Assembly: GCA_964247055.1 (NCBI GenBank)
Contig: OZ176050.1
Location: 8,928,001 to 8,992,000, forward strand
DNA: 64,000 nucleotides
Direction: 5' to 3'
Source of the DNA: Paragordius varius
Lineage: Eukaryota > Nematomorpha
Shown: one piece after another, positions 36,673-49,981 of the stretch
How positions within the stretch are numbered: the first letter of the stretch is position 1
How the letters are laid out: the number at the start of each line of letters is the position of its first letter
Translations under genes and position numbers: made by a program
Notes under the pieces: generated by a model
Told to the model about the DNA's origin: nothing
The model's input: the letters and a program-made list of their open reading frames with translations, nothing else
The model's database searches: none

Positions 36673-39632
36673 GTATATTTAAAAAGGCTTGCCCTAAAAA
36701 ATTTCGGCATAAAGTACCCTAAATTTGCCATTAATCATGATATAACGATAAAAATGAAACTAACCTTTTAACAAATTTGTTCACTGCCCAGTCATTGTAA
36801 GTTTTTATTTAAAATTACATGATGTTTTATGCACACAGTGTTCAACACAACCGATTTAGTTCGATTTTGTTAATTTATATATTTAGTGTCGCTTAAATAC
36901 TTTATCAGTTATATCTTCCATGGCCTTAATAACTGATTTAAGCAAAACGCTTTTTTTCTATTTGTGCCTAATTCAGAAAAAATCTCCTTTTATATCTTTG
37001 AATAATCATTTAATAAAAAATGATGGAATTATATTTAGAAAAGGATTGTAATTGTGTGTTTTTTTAAGAATGGGTTTTTAATTTTTATACGTGTGTAGTT
37101 TTTTATGCAAATTTCAAAAACAGAAATTTGCATTAGTATTTTGGTTCACTGTTAAGAATCCTTTATATATAGATAATACTCTTTACACATACATAGTATT
37201 TTAACCAACTTAGGAAGAGGTTTCCCCATCCCAGCTTTTACGGATACGAATATAGGATTTTAAAAATTAAAGCAAATCAAAATTATATTAATTAGCGTAG
37301 ATCAAAAAGTTTACTCCCAATTGTTTTAAAAAATGAAGAATGTTTGATAAAAAAAAACTTAGATATTTAAAAGGCGTCAAATAAACTCGTGTTGAAAGCC
37401 AGGATTAAGCGTTATAAGATATGTTTAATTTTCAAAAATTTTTATTTTTGCTTGACAGCACCTAAGGGGGTAAGGTATATACACGCCCCTGACTCCATAA
37501 ATTATGGGGAACTAATTAATTTTTTTTATTTTTTTCGGCACAACTTAAGAGGATTTAAGCAAAGCTGCAAATGCTGGATGCCACTAAACCGCATATTTTA
37601 CTTTAAAATTGTTTTGCAAAACTGTGAAGGTGTTTTAGGTATTTTGCAGTGTTGGGGGATAGGTTATATTATAATGTTATATGAAAATATATATATCGCC
37701 TCAATATTTTGTTTAAAAAATTAAAATTTTATTATTATAAAATTAGATATTTAATTAAATGGTGGTGAACAATATATAATTTGCAGGTAAAAAATATGTT
37801 TAAGGAAATTATATCTATTTGTTTAAAAAATCTGAATAGAGCATCAACATAAAATTATTGGTAAAAATTTTATAAAAAAATACAAGAAGATAAAAAAATA
37901 ATTATGGAGATGTAATCCTGAATGTGCCAATCGTAATTTATATTTGAATTTTTGTAAAAGGAATAGATTTTTAGATTTTTTTCATAAATTAATGTATGTC
38001 TATTATAATATTTAAGTGAAAGTTTAAAGTATTTCATTTATTGTGTGAAAATTAAAACTACGAATTGTTTTATAAAATTTAATTAAAATACGAAGATAAC
38101 CAATTTTTCATTAAGATTAAATTGTTAAAATAATTATATATTGTCGGTATATACCATTCAAGGAATATAATATATGTATGTAAAAGTGGTTGTCCACAAT
38201 CACATGAGAATATTTTTAATATTATCACACCATTATATTCAAATATTAGATTCAGACCAACTTTTTATCTTAAATATTTTTGTTTTATGTGTCTTACACT
38301 ATGCTTTAAAAGGAGCTAAATTAAACATTTTTAGAGTCAAAACAGTATACAGGAAAATACGTGCCTTTTCAGGCGTTTTTGTATTCAATACTAAATAAAT
38401 ATTTAAGTGACACACGTCATATCGAATGTTTTTTTAAAAATACATTATTAAATATTTTGTTTGCTTACATTAAGATTTTTTTGTCATAATTCCTAACAAA
38501 CCCATGTCTTCTTGTCGATTGTGGGAAAATTCATTAAACACAAAATTAATTCTTAGCAATATTTTAGCACACCCTTATTTTTCTTCATTATAAGAAATTT
38601 AAAGATTTTATGGATATACAATGAAGATTTTAAGATTATATATATTTACATTTTATGTCATAGAGTCGGTAATAAAAAATTAAATGGCTTTTTATACCTT
38701 TAAAAATTAAATAAATTATATGTATAAGGTTTATTATTATTATAACATAATTCGTTATTGATATTTTCTGTTATCTATAACAACAAAATTATAGCTACTA
38801 AGGCTGTGGGATAAAATTATCACAAATGCAACTATAAGTTTTTTTTTATTAAATTTTTGTTACAAAATTTTTCACAGCACACAAAACAAAAATAAAAAAG
38901 TGTTAATTAAAAATCAATAAAAAAATATTTGGATGATCGTACTTATCAGGATTAACCAAAAATAGTCAAACATATATTGTCACACTACATTTTTATTTTT
39001 TATAAAATAAAAAATATATTTTTTTAAGAAAATTTATATTTTGTTTAGCTCAGTATAGAGAAATCACGAAACAGAGACGTCTATCAAAAATGACTGACGT
39101 TTGCAATTCATGGGTATTTATAAAATGTAAAAATTATGTAAAGTTTTTAGAATAAAGAATTAAAATTTATTAATAAAATTAAAAGATTTTGGACCTAGAA
39201 TGACACTTTATTTTACCATATATAAAATAAAAAATTATAAAAACATGGATCTTTAATTTTATTAATATTTATGTTCCTCATAATAGTTATTTAAACCATT
39301 TTTTATAAAATTATAATTAATTTTTGGATCAGGTAGGATATTTACGGATTCAAGGACTGTAAATATGCATTATAACCGTATTTGTTTCACCCATCTCTCA
39401 TAATCATTTTAGTCTGGCGAATCGTTAGGTTTTTTTTGGCTTAGATACAGAATAAACGGAATGCATGCTTGGACTTTTTTTGATCTTATAATTATAAATA
39501 TACCCGCCAATTGCTTTAAATTTTATGTTTCAGGAACTTTCCCGAAAAATATAAATTTATCATTAGTGAGGATAATTCAGTCCCTAGCGGAAAATACTAC
39601 TGTTTATAATGCTTATGTTTTTGCATTTAGAA

Positions 39633-39639
<7 letters not shown>

Positions 39640-39680
<41 letters not shown>
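39640..39680. repeat. (TA)n microsatellite
   Basis: About 40 bp of TA. It creates an apparent open frame ending in Tyr-Ile repeats on the plus strand. Confidence 0.85.
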
Positions 39681-39684
<4 letters not shown>

Positions 39685-40273
39685 ATAATATTTTAGACAT
39701 TTGTAATTATTTAAAGCTTTAATTGCATATCGTGTCTTTTTTTCATGATTATTATTTAATTAATAAGTAATTAGTTTTTACTTCGATAAATTTATTAAAA
39801 AACGTGAATACGTGAAAGCAAGGTGTGTATAATATCGTGTTCACCTTTGATTTATAATCGTTCAAAAGAACAAATACATACAGTAAAATCTAGAAGAAAA
39901 CCTAAAAATTATGTATTATATATTAATTTCCTTTAAGAAACAATGATAAGCATTAAAATGATCATTTATAGTTCAGACTTAATGGGATGGGATATAGGTA
40001 TAATCATATTGATAATAAGGAAAAGTAATTAAAATTTGGCAATAACTATAGGTTGCTTGTCCACAATATTTCCAGGTAGGGGGATTAAGTAAACACTTTA
40101 TCCATTATAGCACCTGATTAATGGAAATATGTAAAATGTTGTGTGTTTGAAGAGATTTTTAGGGAAACATGGAGCCGTATTTAAATTCAATTCATTTGGG
40201 TTTTATTTAGAAATGCTCTCGATAATTTGATTCACAAGCCACCGTTTTGACTTAATCATAGTGAAGTATAGCA

Positions 40274-40344
40274 GGGCACTGCTAATAATTAATTAAATTA
40301 TATGAAAGGGCACTGCTAATAATATTAATTAAATTATATGAAAG
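40274..40344 (+). repeat. Tandem duplication of a ~34 bp unit
   Basis: GGGCACTGCTAATAAT followed by AATTAAATTATATGAAA occurs twice in a row, the second copy with a 3 bp ATT expansion. A recent small duplication in otherwise unremarkable DNA. Confidence 0.8.
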
Positions 40345-43300
40345 ATGCCCTAACTTTCAAGGACAACTAAAATTTCAAATCTTACTCAAAAATTGCAGTT
40401 ATAATTAACAAATTTATCAATTATTATTATTATATTGGTCAATTAATTAATAAATCCGGAAAAAAGTATGTTCCCAAAGCATTCAATAAATTTATATCAA
40501 ATATTTTAAAATATTATGTCATTTGTTAAAAATAATATTATTTAAACAATTTTAATTGGTTTTTAGCATACAATCAATTCCCCAAATTTAAATAATATTA
40601 AATTATTATGATTTAATACCGAGCTTTACAGTATTTTATTATATAAAATATTTTATACCAAAAGATTTTGCCAATCTTAAGTATTGAAGAAAATATATGT
40701 ATATTTATAAAAAATATTGTTATTTCCATTGTACGGATGAATTTTTATTTCTTCACAAGACATATAAAGCGATAAAAATATATTTATACAAAAATAAATA
40801 TGGATATATTATATATTGATAATATTGACAAAAATGAAACAATAGTCTTTTTGTATGATAATAAGCAATTAATCATAAGCAAGTATATTTTCTCACAACC
40901 AATAACTATTAATGGGGACACAACATTCTAGCTACAATATTTGGTTTTAATATATTTAAAATTCAATTTATTTTATATTCAATAATCCATTTTGCCAGGA
41001 ATTCTGAATCAAATAAAAATTGTTGTAAACTTATCCTTGGAATAAATCGTTATATAAAAAATGCCTTTTCTATCATTATAAAGTTCCGAAACGGATATCA
41101 ACAATAATAAAACCTTATTCAAATTACAAAGTTTGAAAATCATAATTAGCTAAACAATGACACTTTGTTGCAAATCATGTGCCCATATCAAGATTTTTAA
41201 GTTATATCATGTTAAAAGTTCTCAATTCTTATGCGTAAGTTTTTTCTTTTTATAATATTTAAACCGTTTATTGAATTTTACCAAAATTATCGAGGATTGA
41301 AATAATTTAATTGGGCACAAATGACATTATATAAATAATTTTTATACATATTATATCACATTTGAAAGAAATTGCCATCATATATGTAAATATGGCTGCT
41401 GTTTATATTCCAATAATATAATAATCATACCTATTCTATTATTGAATTGTTCTCAAATTAATTCAAATATCATAAAGTTTAAATTGGGCCCGATTTTCTC
41501 CCTGTCATTTTCGAATCTTAATTTTTATGGTGATTGGCATTGAGAAAAAATAAAAATATTTGTTTTGGTAACAATGAACTTTAAATTGATAAAAATTTAT
41601 TTCAGATTTTTTTACTTGATTTACCGAATATATAAGCGGAATGATATATTTGACTGACAATATCCCCGAATATTCATTGTTTGGAGCAAAAAAATTTATT
41701 TTGAAAACTCGAATTAAATTATAAGAATGTGAGTAAAAAAATTAATTTTATAAGATTAATTTGTAGTTCAAAATAAAACTCTCAGATATATATATATATA
41801 TATATATGTAATATTGTATACAGAGACACACAAATTAATTTGATTATAGTTTGAATATAATTTAATTTAATTTATTAATGCAGATAAAGCTATAATCTTC
41901 CAATTATTTTTTCTACAATTTAACACTACCATCTCTTACCTAAACGCATTAATTTAATTTAATCAAATTTAATTTAATACATAGTTACACTGTGCCTAAC
42001 TATAAAATTAATAAATTATCCTAAATTTTCGAGAATCTAGAATTATTTAAAGTAGTTGTTGGCTTTTATGACATCTTTGTGGCGCAATAACTTCTAATTA
42101 AAATATTTGTAAATTAACCTTCTATAAATGTTCATGACGGTTTTAAATCACTTTTCCACACCATTATCTTCTGGAATTCAACATTTACATATATTTTTTT
42201 ACACTTAATGCAATTTCTAAAATTTGGGTCGCAAACACCCTCCAATAAGCTTAACTGTCTTTATTTCGAATTTTATAACCGGGCGAGTAATTTCAATAAT
42301 ATCTGTTAATTATGATTTTAAAATTGTATTAATTAATTTCAGGTTGCCAGAAAGGGTAAAAAAATATTTTACACAAAATTATGCTATGTAAATAAATGTA
42401 ATCAATTTTTTTATAAAGATATTACTTAAGTTAGCAAAAATACTTTTGAACTGATTAATACCTGTGCAAAATAGCTGCTCCATAGTAAATTGACACAATC
42501 TCAATATTTTATGAAATAACTTAGTTGAAAGCGAATTTTACAATTTTGTTTAAATGAAACAGAAATTATTTTAAATTATAAAAAAATATCAATTTTTTTT
42601 CTAAATAAAATATAACTTTATATTTTTTGGCAAAACTTATAATTAAAAACAATTCAAACCATAAACCCAAGAGCGTGAAAAATATTTAATGATATTTTAA
42701 ATATAATTATTTACTGATTTGTGATATATAGGGTGTGAAATTTTACAAAATATTTTATAAATTTAAATATCGAAGGATCCATTAATTTACAATTTTTTAA
42801 GAAACGCTTCTAATAGGTTTTAATCTGTTGAGCGGTATTCTTTTACATAAATGAATAAAAATGTGAAATTCGAGATATTAAAATTATATATGGAAAGGGA
42901 CCCCAAAATATTTTTTGGATAATTTTATATATATATATTTAATTTTGGTGTGTTTTAAATTCATTAGTAAGTTATTTGTTAGGGGCTTGAATATTGCTAA
43001 AATAAATTTTTCCAACCAGGTAGTGTTAAAGATAGAGTCAATGATAGGCTTTCAAAATTCGAGTGCATAGAAATTAAGAAAAAAGGATTAAAAAACTGAC
43101 CATAGTATAGTATATATAGATTACCATTTTTTTCGGCCAATAAATATATCATTATTAATTATGCTTTTAGCTGCTTCAAAACTTTGATGATACAACTTTC
43201 AACGGATGCTAGAAACAAAATGAAAATCCGCTAATTACACTTTACCTATCAGATAATGTAACTTTTAATAACGAAATAAAAATATATGTAATTACAATCA

Positions 43301-43364
43301 AAAAAATTGCAAATAACCTGTATTAAAAAATCAACCATTACTCGGTGCAAATACCAACAATAAT

Positions 43365-45878
43365 ATGATTGATAACAATAATAATAATAATAACATTTTA
43401 AATATTAACAATATGAATCATGAAATTGTCAACGCACATCATCAGCCCCCAAATTATTCTGGGAAATGTGCCATATCAAACGCCAAAATAAAACGACACA
43501 GGACACGCTTTACCCCCGGGCAATTGAATGAACTGGAAAGAAATTTTAACAAAACTCATTATCCCGATATTTTTATGCGGGAGGAAATAGCACTTAGGGT
43601 TGGCCTCACAGAATCAAGGGTACAGGTATGACAATTTTTTGAACCAAATGACACATATATTCCAATATATAAAGATCGTTAAGGCTAAATGTAGGTATAC
43701 AATATTCCTGGAAAAATATATGTAACCTTTAAAAAAGTATAAAAAATTTTTTTTTGAATAATGCGGCTTTACCTATTTTTGTAAATTACATATCGTTTTA
43801 TCGTATATATTTGTATTTAGTTTATTTAAGAGAGAGATACTTCTTACAAATAAATAGGGAATAAGAGGGCATTTGGAAACATGTTTTGATATTTAGCAGT
43901 CTGCTTTTTTAAATAAAATATTTTTAATAATAATAACAATAATAAATGATAAGTAAGGCAGATAATTTTTATATTTATATGAGAACCTTTTCAAATTCCA
44001 ATTTGTATCAATGAAAATAATATTTACCTTGTATCATTTATATTTAGTAATTTTCAGCCTATTTAAAACATAGAGTTAATTAGACGAGTCACATTTGCCA
44101 ACATTTTTCTGGCTTAAATTGTTTGTTTTTTAAAAAATATACCGAGTTTTTAACTCCTATTTAAAGGACATATATTAATTGATATATAATTAAGAAAATG
44201 ACTTTTCTGAATAAACCTAATTGCATTCAAACATATTTAGGTTTGGTTTCAAAACAGAAGGGCTAAATGGAAGAAGCGTAGGAAACAGGTTCATAGATCG
44301 TCAGGATTTGGTGGAATCGTGGCTGGTACACATAATGCTGGCAATTATCCCACAAACGCGTCTAACTTTATCGATATGTCCAACAAAAACGATACAAATC
44401 AATCTACACCGAATGAAATTCAAATGGAAGGCGGGAATGAACTTGATGAGGAAGTGAGCGATGTTGGGGACGAAGAAAATTCTATGGATGATGAATCGAA
44501 TAGGTCTGAGAACACAAGGATTAAGCTTCAAAAGAATCAAAATGGTGTTGAAGTCAAACATCAATATGAATATGATAAGGAGTTGGCGAATCAATTACAA
44601 ACAATTAATCATGAAAATAGAAATGACAGCCGCCACCCCAATCCACCATTCCAAGAATCTTTAACCAGATCCAACTCGCATTCTGGTAACAATATTCAAT
44701 TTTTAATTCATAATAATAATATGAATCAATCAAAAACCTTGGTGGAAAATAATCCGTTTGTGAGCGATACTCTTGTCGTTACATCACAAAAATACAATAC
44801 AAGTTCTCAATCGTTTAGTGCAATTACATATGGAGTTAATATTGATAACAGGCATGAAAGTAAAAATGGTGAAGATCCATCGACAAATATATTAACTCCA
44901 TATAACACATCACAACACACTAATTTGAGCCAAAATGCTCCAGAATATTATGAAACCTGTGACTATACTTTAGTCAAAAAGGATTTTAAAAGCTCCACCC
45001 ATAATACATCCATATTTTCTCCATATTTCCACAGTACAAGTTATTACACTCAAAACAATTTATATAATCTTGATTTTTCTACAACGCCTAATTCGGAAGT
45101 TGCCATACCTATGTCCTCCACGTTGTATCAAGATCAGGAATCATTTAAAAGTAATTTTAGTCCACCCTCTTTCATGCCCACTATGTTTGCGCCCACCAAT
45201 TATGTCAACAATCATTCCTTTATGAGTCCATACTTTCATGGGGACTGCAATTTTTACAATAACCTAGTCGTCGAGAGTAATGCCTATAACTTATTCTCAC
45301 CAAACCATCATTATACACCAACCATAAACCCTAACTCCAATTTCGCCTACAATAATATTCAAAATAATGTTATTACTGATTCTTCGGGAGAAACGTTGAC
45401 ACATTTTGGGAGCTATCAGGCAAATATGATGAACGTTGCGACTATAAATTATAATAGTGCCCATATTATTGATCCCTATAATAATGGGTACAGCAGTAAT
45501 CACAATAATTACAATGTTGAACATCCGCCGTTTATATCCGCTCAACCATTCCCCTCCTATACATTTAATCATGAAAAAGGAGTCGAAACAGAACAGCCCA
45601 ATTTTTATCAATTCCCTTTTATGACATATCACCCACAAACACAACAAGCTAATTGCCCTAACCAACCAGATAATAGTAGTTGCTATATGTTTAATTATCA
45701 GCAAAAGCCTCTCATGGTACCTAACAAAGGGGAAACATCTTCTACGGAGAGGAAAATGTTTGAACTCAACAACACTTTTACCAACAAAGACATTTACTCA
45801 TCAACCAAAATAATTGAGAATGGGGATGAGACAGGAATATACCTGAATAATACAAATCATCCCTCTATTGGCAATTAA
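43365..45878 (+). CDS. otp: Orthopedia-type paired-like homeobox transcription factor
   Basis: Nuclear DNA-binding factor; Otp specifies neuroendocrine and other neurons in bilaterians. Two exons, 43365-43625 and 44241-45878, phase 0, 632 residues against about 325 in human. The homeodomain lies at about 46-105: [57 protein letters not shown]. It is nearly identical to Otp and has Gln at homeodomain position 50. The intron falls between Gln46 and Val47, the usual site in paired-like genes. An Asn-rich N-terminus precedes it; a long tail rich in Asn, Ser, Tyr and Pro follows. The C-terminal OAR motif of vertebrate Otp (SSIAALR-like) is not visible. The ATG at 43365 is the first after an in-frame stop. 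AATAAA lies about 90 bp beyond the stop. The large exon has long antisense frames, taken as shadows. Confidence 0.95.
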
Positions 45879-46129
45879 ATATATAGAATTAATTTTTATT
45901 TTTTTTACAATGTTACTGTGCAATATATTATAATGTTACAAGCGATTTCATATTTATTATCCATATAGTCAATAAATTATTTATTTTTCTGAATACAATT
46001 TATCTAAATTATATGGAGCATAGTCAAGCATTTGTGCTTAATATTCCGCTGTACTTTGAAATTAATTATTATTTTATAATGGATTACTACTGTTTTCGCC
46101 TTGATAAACTTTGTTTTAAAATTTCGATT

Positions 46130-46550
46130 CAAATTGGGATATGAATACCCCAAACTATATTTAAGTTGATTAAAAAAAACTACTGAAAGAAACGGTCCTA
46201 ATTTAAATTTATGCGTCTATCCTAATAAAAAATATGTAAATATGCCGAAATATCTAAATAAAAATTACTTTTGAAAAAAGTTTTCCATATCAAACTACTT
46301 GACGCCATTTTTGTTTTACAAAATTTTTGCCAAATATCGTGTTTATTTTTACCTCTGAATGAATAATATCAAATACTTTTGAATGAATTTTTTGTTTATT
46401 TCGGATCATTGATGCTATTTAACTACAAACTTTTGCCATGGCTTTAACTTCTTTCTAATTTTTTGAGATATTTAATTTTAAGCAAGCCTGAGCTAAGCGA
46501 CCCCAATTTGAATTGAAGGATTGAAATGATTGTGTTGTATCCAAGTGTTT
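46130..46550 (-). repeat. Interspersed repeat B, copy 2 (inverted)
   Basis: Reads in reverse the landmarks of copy 1: AAAGAAACGGTCCTAATTTA, CGTCTATCCTAATAAAAA and, at the right, GTTGTATCCAAGTG. Together with copy 3 it makes a large imperfect palindrome around a ~300 bp centre. Confidence 0.6.
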
Positions 46551-46854
46551 ATAGGTGAGGTAAGGAATGGTCTACCTATTATTAAATAATAATTACTAAT
46601 TTAAAATATAAGGTTTAAAATGTAAAATTAAAAATTATGTTTTTTATGTACAGCTAAGTAAAAATTTAATATTTTATCCGTTGTGGGGTTATAAACCAGT
46701 TATTTATTTTATTTAATAATGTATATACTCTAGACTTGGAGTGTCAGAAGTGGTTACGCTATCGATTTCGTGATCGCGACCGCCTGAAAATTTGAATTTT
46801 TTTCAACATATTGAATTTTTTCGGATATGCATATGTTTTTAGGCATTTGCATTA

Positions 46855-47385
46855 ATACTTGGATACAACACACTCATTTTAATCCTTCAATGCAAATTGG
46901 GGTAGTTGAATGTTCGAGACCTGTTTAAAAGCAAATACTTTAAAAAGTATGGAAGGAATCGAAACAATAGAAAATTTTGAACTTAGATAACATTGATAAA
47001 CCCAAATATATAAAAAATTTTATTCAAAAATACTCGATATTACTTATTTTAAGCTACCGAAAGGTAAAATTTCGTCAACGTAACATGTGTGAAATGGTAA
47101 AATTAAAAAATAATACAAAATAAACCGCTTTTTCTATTTCTATCAATGTTAGATGTAAATTAAATAACACTTAGCTTTAATTTTAGGCTTAAAATTAAAT
47201 GAAGACGATATTTTGCAAAAATTTTGTAAAATAAAAATGGCGTCGAAATATTTTGACATGGTACTTTTTTTTCACAAAATTTTATTTAGATATTTTGGCA
47301 TATTTTTAAAATTTTTATTATGATAGAAGCATTAATTTAAATTAAAGCCGTTTCCTTTAGTAGTTTTTTAAAATATTAGTTTAAA
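46855..47385 (+). repeat. Interspersed repeat B, copy 3
   Basis: Starts ACTTGGATACAACACACTCA and ends near GCCGTTTCCTTTAGTAG, in the same order as copy 1. It is directly followed by copy 4, so copies 3 and 4 form a tandem pair of roughly 500 bp units. Confidence 0.65.
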
Positions 47386-47419
47386 TTTAGTCTGGGGTAT
47401 TTAGATATCCCAATTTGCA

Positions 47420-47890
47420 GTGGTAACACTTGGAGACGACACATTCATTACAGTTATTCAATTCAAAAGGTCGTTTGATACCCCAGATTTGTTTAAAATA
47501 AAATACTTTAAAAAATATGGAATGAACTAAAATCATGGTAAAAGTCTTTTATAACATTAATGAACCGAAATATAAAAAAAATTCATTCAAAAATAGTTGA
47601 TATAACTTTTTAGGTTATAAGGTAAAAATCATGACATGTATGCATTAACTAACTTTAAACATAATACAAAATAAACACTTTTTATGTTTCTATCAATAGA
47701 TGTGAATATAAAAAATTAGCTTTACTTTAGCCTTAAAATCAAATAAATGATATTTTGCATAAATTTTGTAAAATAAAAATGGCGTCGATAAAACATAAAA
47801 ACTAAATTTAATTTAGATATTTCGGCTTATTTATATAATTTTTGTTAGGACAGAATCATAAATTTAAATTAAGGCCGTTTGGCGTATTCA
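47420..47890 (+). repeat. Interspersed repeat B, copy 4
   Basis: Starts near ACACTTGGAGACGACACATT and runs through GATACCCCAGATTTGTTTAA and AATGGCGTCGATAAAAC to AAATTAAGGCCGTTTGGCG. It is a diverged tandem partner of copy 3. Confidence 0.55.
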
Positions 47891-48049
47891 GATACCCTAA
47901 TAATCAAAGTATTAAAACTTAAATTCAGTAATTCCTTAATATAGTATTTAACTTTGAGCAAAGTTTTTTTAAAAATACAAGAGAAGCAGTTTTAACTTTA
48001 TATTTTAGAATGAACCAGAAAAAAGAATAAATGGGAATTTTATAATGAT

Positions 48050-48560
48050 AAATGGTTTCCGGAAAACCGGTAGACCCATTCAAATCCAAATATCGAAAAA
48101 ATATAATCATTAATGAATGCCCCGACAATAGCTTCGCCCTTTTTGAATAAGGCCCCAAGTTCAGGCCCACCCCGTGTAATAAACGGTTTTTTTAAAACAG
48201 AAGTCACATATATCGTGTCTTTGAGACAATTATCCGGAAACATGTTGGACCATTCGATTTTAAATATGATTTTTGTTTACTTATTTTCGATTCGCCGAAC
48301 ATAGTCGGCTCGCTTTTTTAATTTAGGCCCTCTTTTTACCCGCTCCCTCCGTAAAATGCCATTTTTTTCAAAAAACAAAGTCCACACAAATAATTATTTA
48401 AATCTATTCGCCCAAGGTATGAGACCGTAAATATTCAATAAGGATTCCACGTATTCCCTGTTAAAAAGCAAAAATTTTAGTCAAGCGTTTCTTTGATGAT
48501 AGCTGCTGGGTAAAGAGCTACCCGCAAAAAACTGACCCGTGATATCGAAATCGCGTGCTT
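48050..48560 (+). mobile_element. Repeat A, copy 3 (truncated)
   Basis: Contains GGTTTCCGGAAAACCGGTAG, GAATGCCCCGACAATAGCTT, GGCCCACCCCGTG and the CTGACCCGTGATATCGAAAT block of copy 1. It lacks the terminal TCTATATATTTATAAA segment and stops abruptly near 48560. Confidence 0.7.
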
Positions 48561-48589
48561 TGTTCTCCTGTATTAGCTAAAATGTTTAT

Positions 48590-49060
48590 AGTTTTTAAAG
48601 TGTCTAATTTGGGACAGTTCTAAAACACGATTAAAATAAACATATTTTTAAATCAATAATAAGTTTTTGCGAATAAAATTATACCTTAAAGCTTACCAAG
48701 GTTAATTATTAACATTTTCCAATATAATATACATTTATTTGCCTATTGTACCAGCGAATTATGTATATTTAACTTAAACATGGCGTCAAAAGAGTTTGAG
48801 ATGAGGTTTTTTTACAATTTTACATTTTTTTAAAAAAAATTGCACTAGACTGCTGATGATATATATGTATTCCGATGGGGAAATGTACAAAGATTATAAT
48901 GATTCTTTGGTGTTGGCCCTTACGAGTGGTATAAAAATGTTATTTACACTTTTGTGGTAAGTGATCCATATCAGAAAATGGCAAAATGTGCAATAACGCC
49001 AAACAAAATACTCAAATAATTTTAATTTTAGTTGTGGGCACCGAACCCATTTTTGCTCTT
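48590..49060 (+). repeat. Interspersed repeat C, copy 2
   Basis: Shares CTAAAACACGATTAAAA and the block around AAATGGCAAAATGTGCAATA with 10190-10560 and 11935-12010. The order of the two blocks differs from the first locus, so rearrangement has occurred. Low similarity, family unknown. Confidence 0.35.
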
Positions 49061-49981
49061 CTAAAATAGGCTAGTCCTCTTAAAATTTAATCAAATGGCA
49101 GGTTGAGCAATAAAAGTTTTAATATGCTTTAAAAACAATAAAAATTTTTTATAATAATTGCCTACCTTTTTAAAAATTTGATTTTTATAATTTTTGAGTA
49201 GAGTCATAATATAATTGGTATAAAAACGCTTTAAGAGATAAAAACAGATTCTGTATATTATTTGATAATGCTGAACATTTCTATCCTTCCAAATTTCGAT
49301 GAATATATTAGTTCTTCAAGATTATGCTAAATATATGGTACATGAACCTTTAAATATTTTCAAGCATTAGATATGTTCATTATATCGAAAAACTATTTTT
49401 ATAATATAGCATTTTTAAGCGTTTCCATCATGGCTCAAAATAGTATGAAGACGCTTAAGCAACTTTTTCCTAAAATGCATTTTTTTAAAATATTATCATT
49501 TGATCCTTAAAGAAAATATTTACACTTATATGGTAGCGCATATTTATGCTTAATATTTTTTGTGAGAGATAAATGCTATATTCCGAAATGATTAAAATGC
49601 ACCAAAATATTCAAAAAGAACTATTACAAAGTAATGTATAAATAATTTAAAAAAATAGGTACGAAATTTAATAAATGACATTTTTATATTAGAAATTTTT
49701 TTTACTTATTATAAAGCCAAAATTTAATTTTCACCAAATATCTTTGGGTTTTTGTTATAAACTTTAATATTTTTTAGTATCTTTATTTTTAATATTTTTA
49801 CTTTATAATTATGAATTTCCATCAATAATAAATATGTTTTCACTATCTTGGTGCATAAAATAATTTTTGACGCTACAGCAAAAAATTTATTTTCACTATT
49901 TTATGTTATCCACATTATCAATTCATCTGTAACAAATACCACTATTAATTTGCATTTAATTAGCGAAATCCGATTAACATT

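Larger units (their letters stand above)
34210..43364. other. Gene-poor 9 kb stretch upstream of otp
   Basis: It holds an hAT-like MITE relic at about 34729-34940, repeat A copy 2, (TA)n runs at 36642-36669, 39640-39680 and 41785-41807 and a short tandem duplication at 40274-40344. Open frames here, for example 37389-37724 and 39461-39682, show no family features. From about 36.6 to 43.3 kb I see no gene. The missing first exon of the SLC30A9-type gene may lie just right of 34209. Confidence 0.6.
45879..49981. other. Repeat-rich spacer between otp and the AP180 gene
   Basis: Mostly repeats: family B copies (46130-47890, one inverted), repeat A copy 3 and a family C block. I see no exon. The stretch 49080-49900 is A+T-rich without recognised features and should hold the promoter of the AP180 gene. 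Confidence 0.6.

Noticed and set aside
37389-37724. Plus-strand 111-codon open frame as a gene
   Set aside because: The composition is that of random A+T-rich sequence, with a repeat-like CCCCCTTAGG / GCCCCTGA segment and no domain.
39461-39682. Plus-strand open frame ending in Tyr-Ile repeats
   Set aside because: The end is a (TA)n microsatellite.
44301-45704. Minus-strand frames opposite otp
   Set aside because: They are antisense shadows of the large otp exon, whose plus-strand frame continues the homeodomain.
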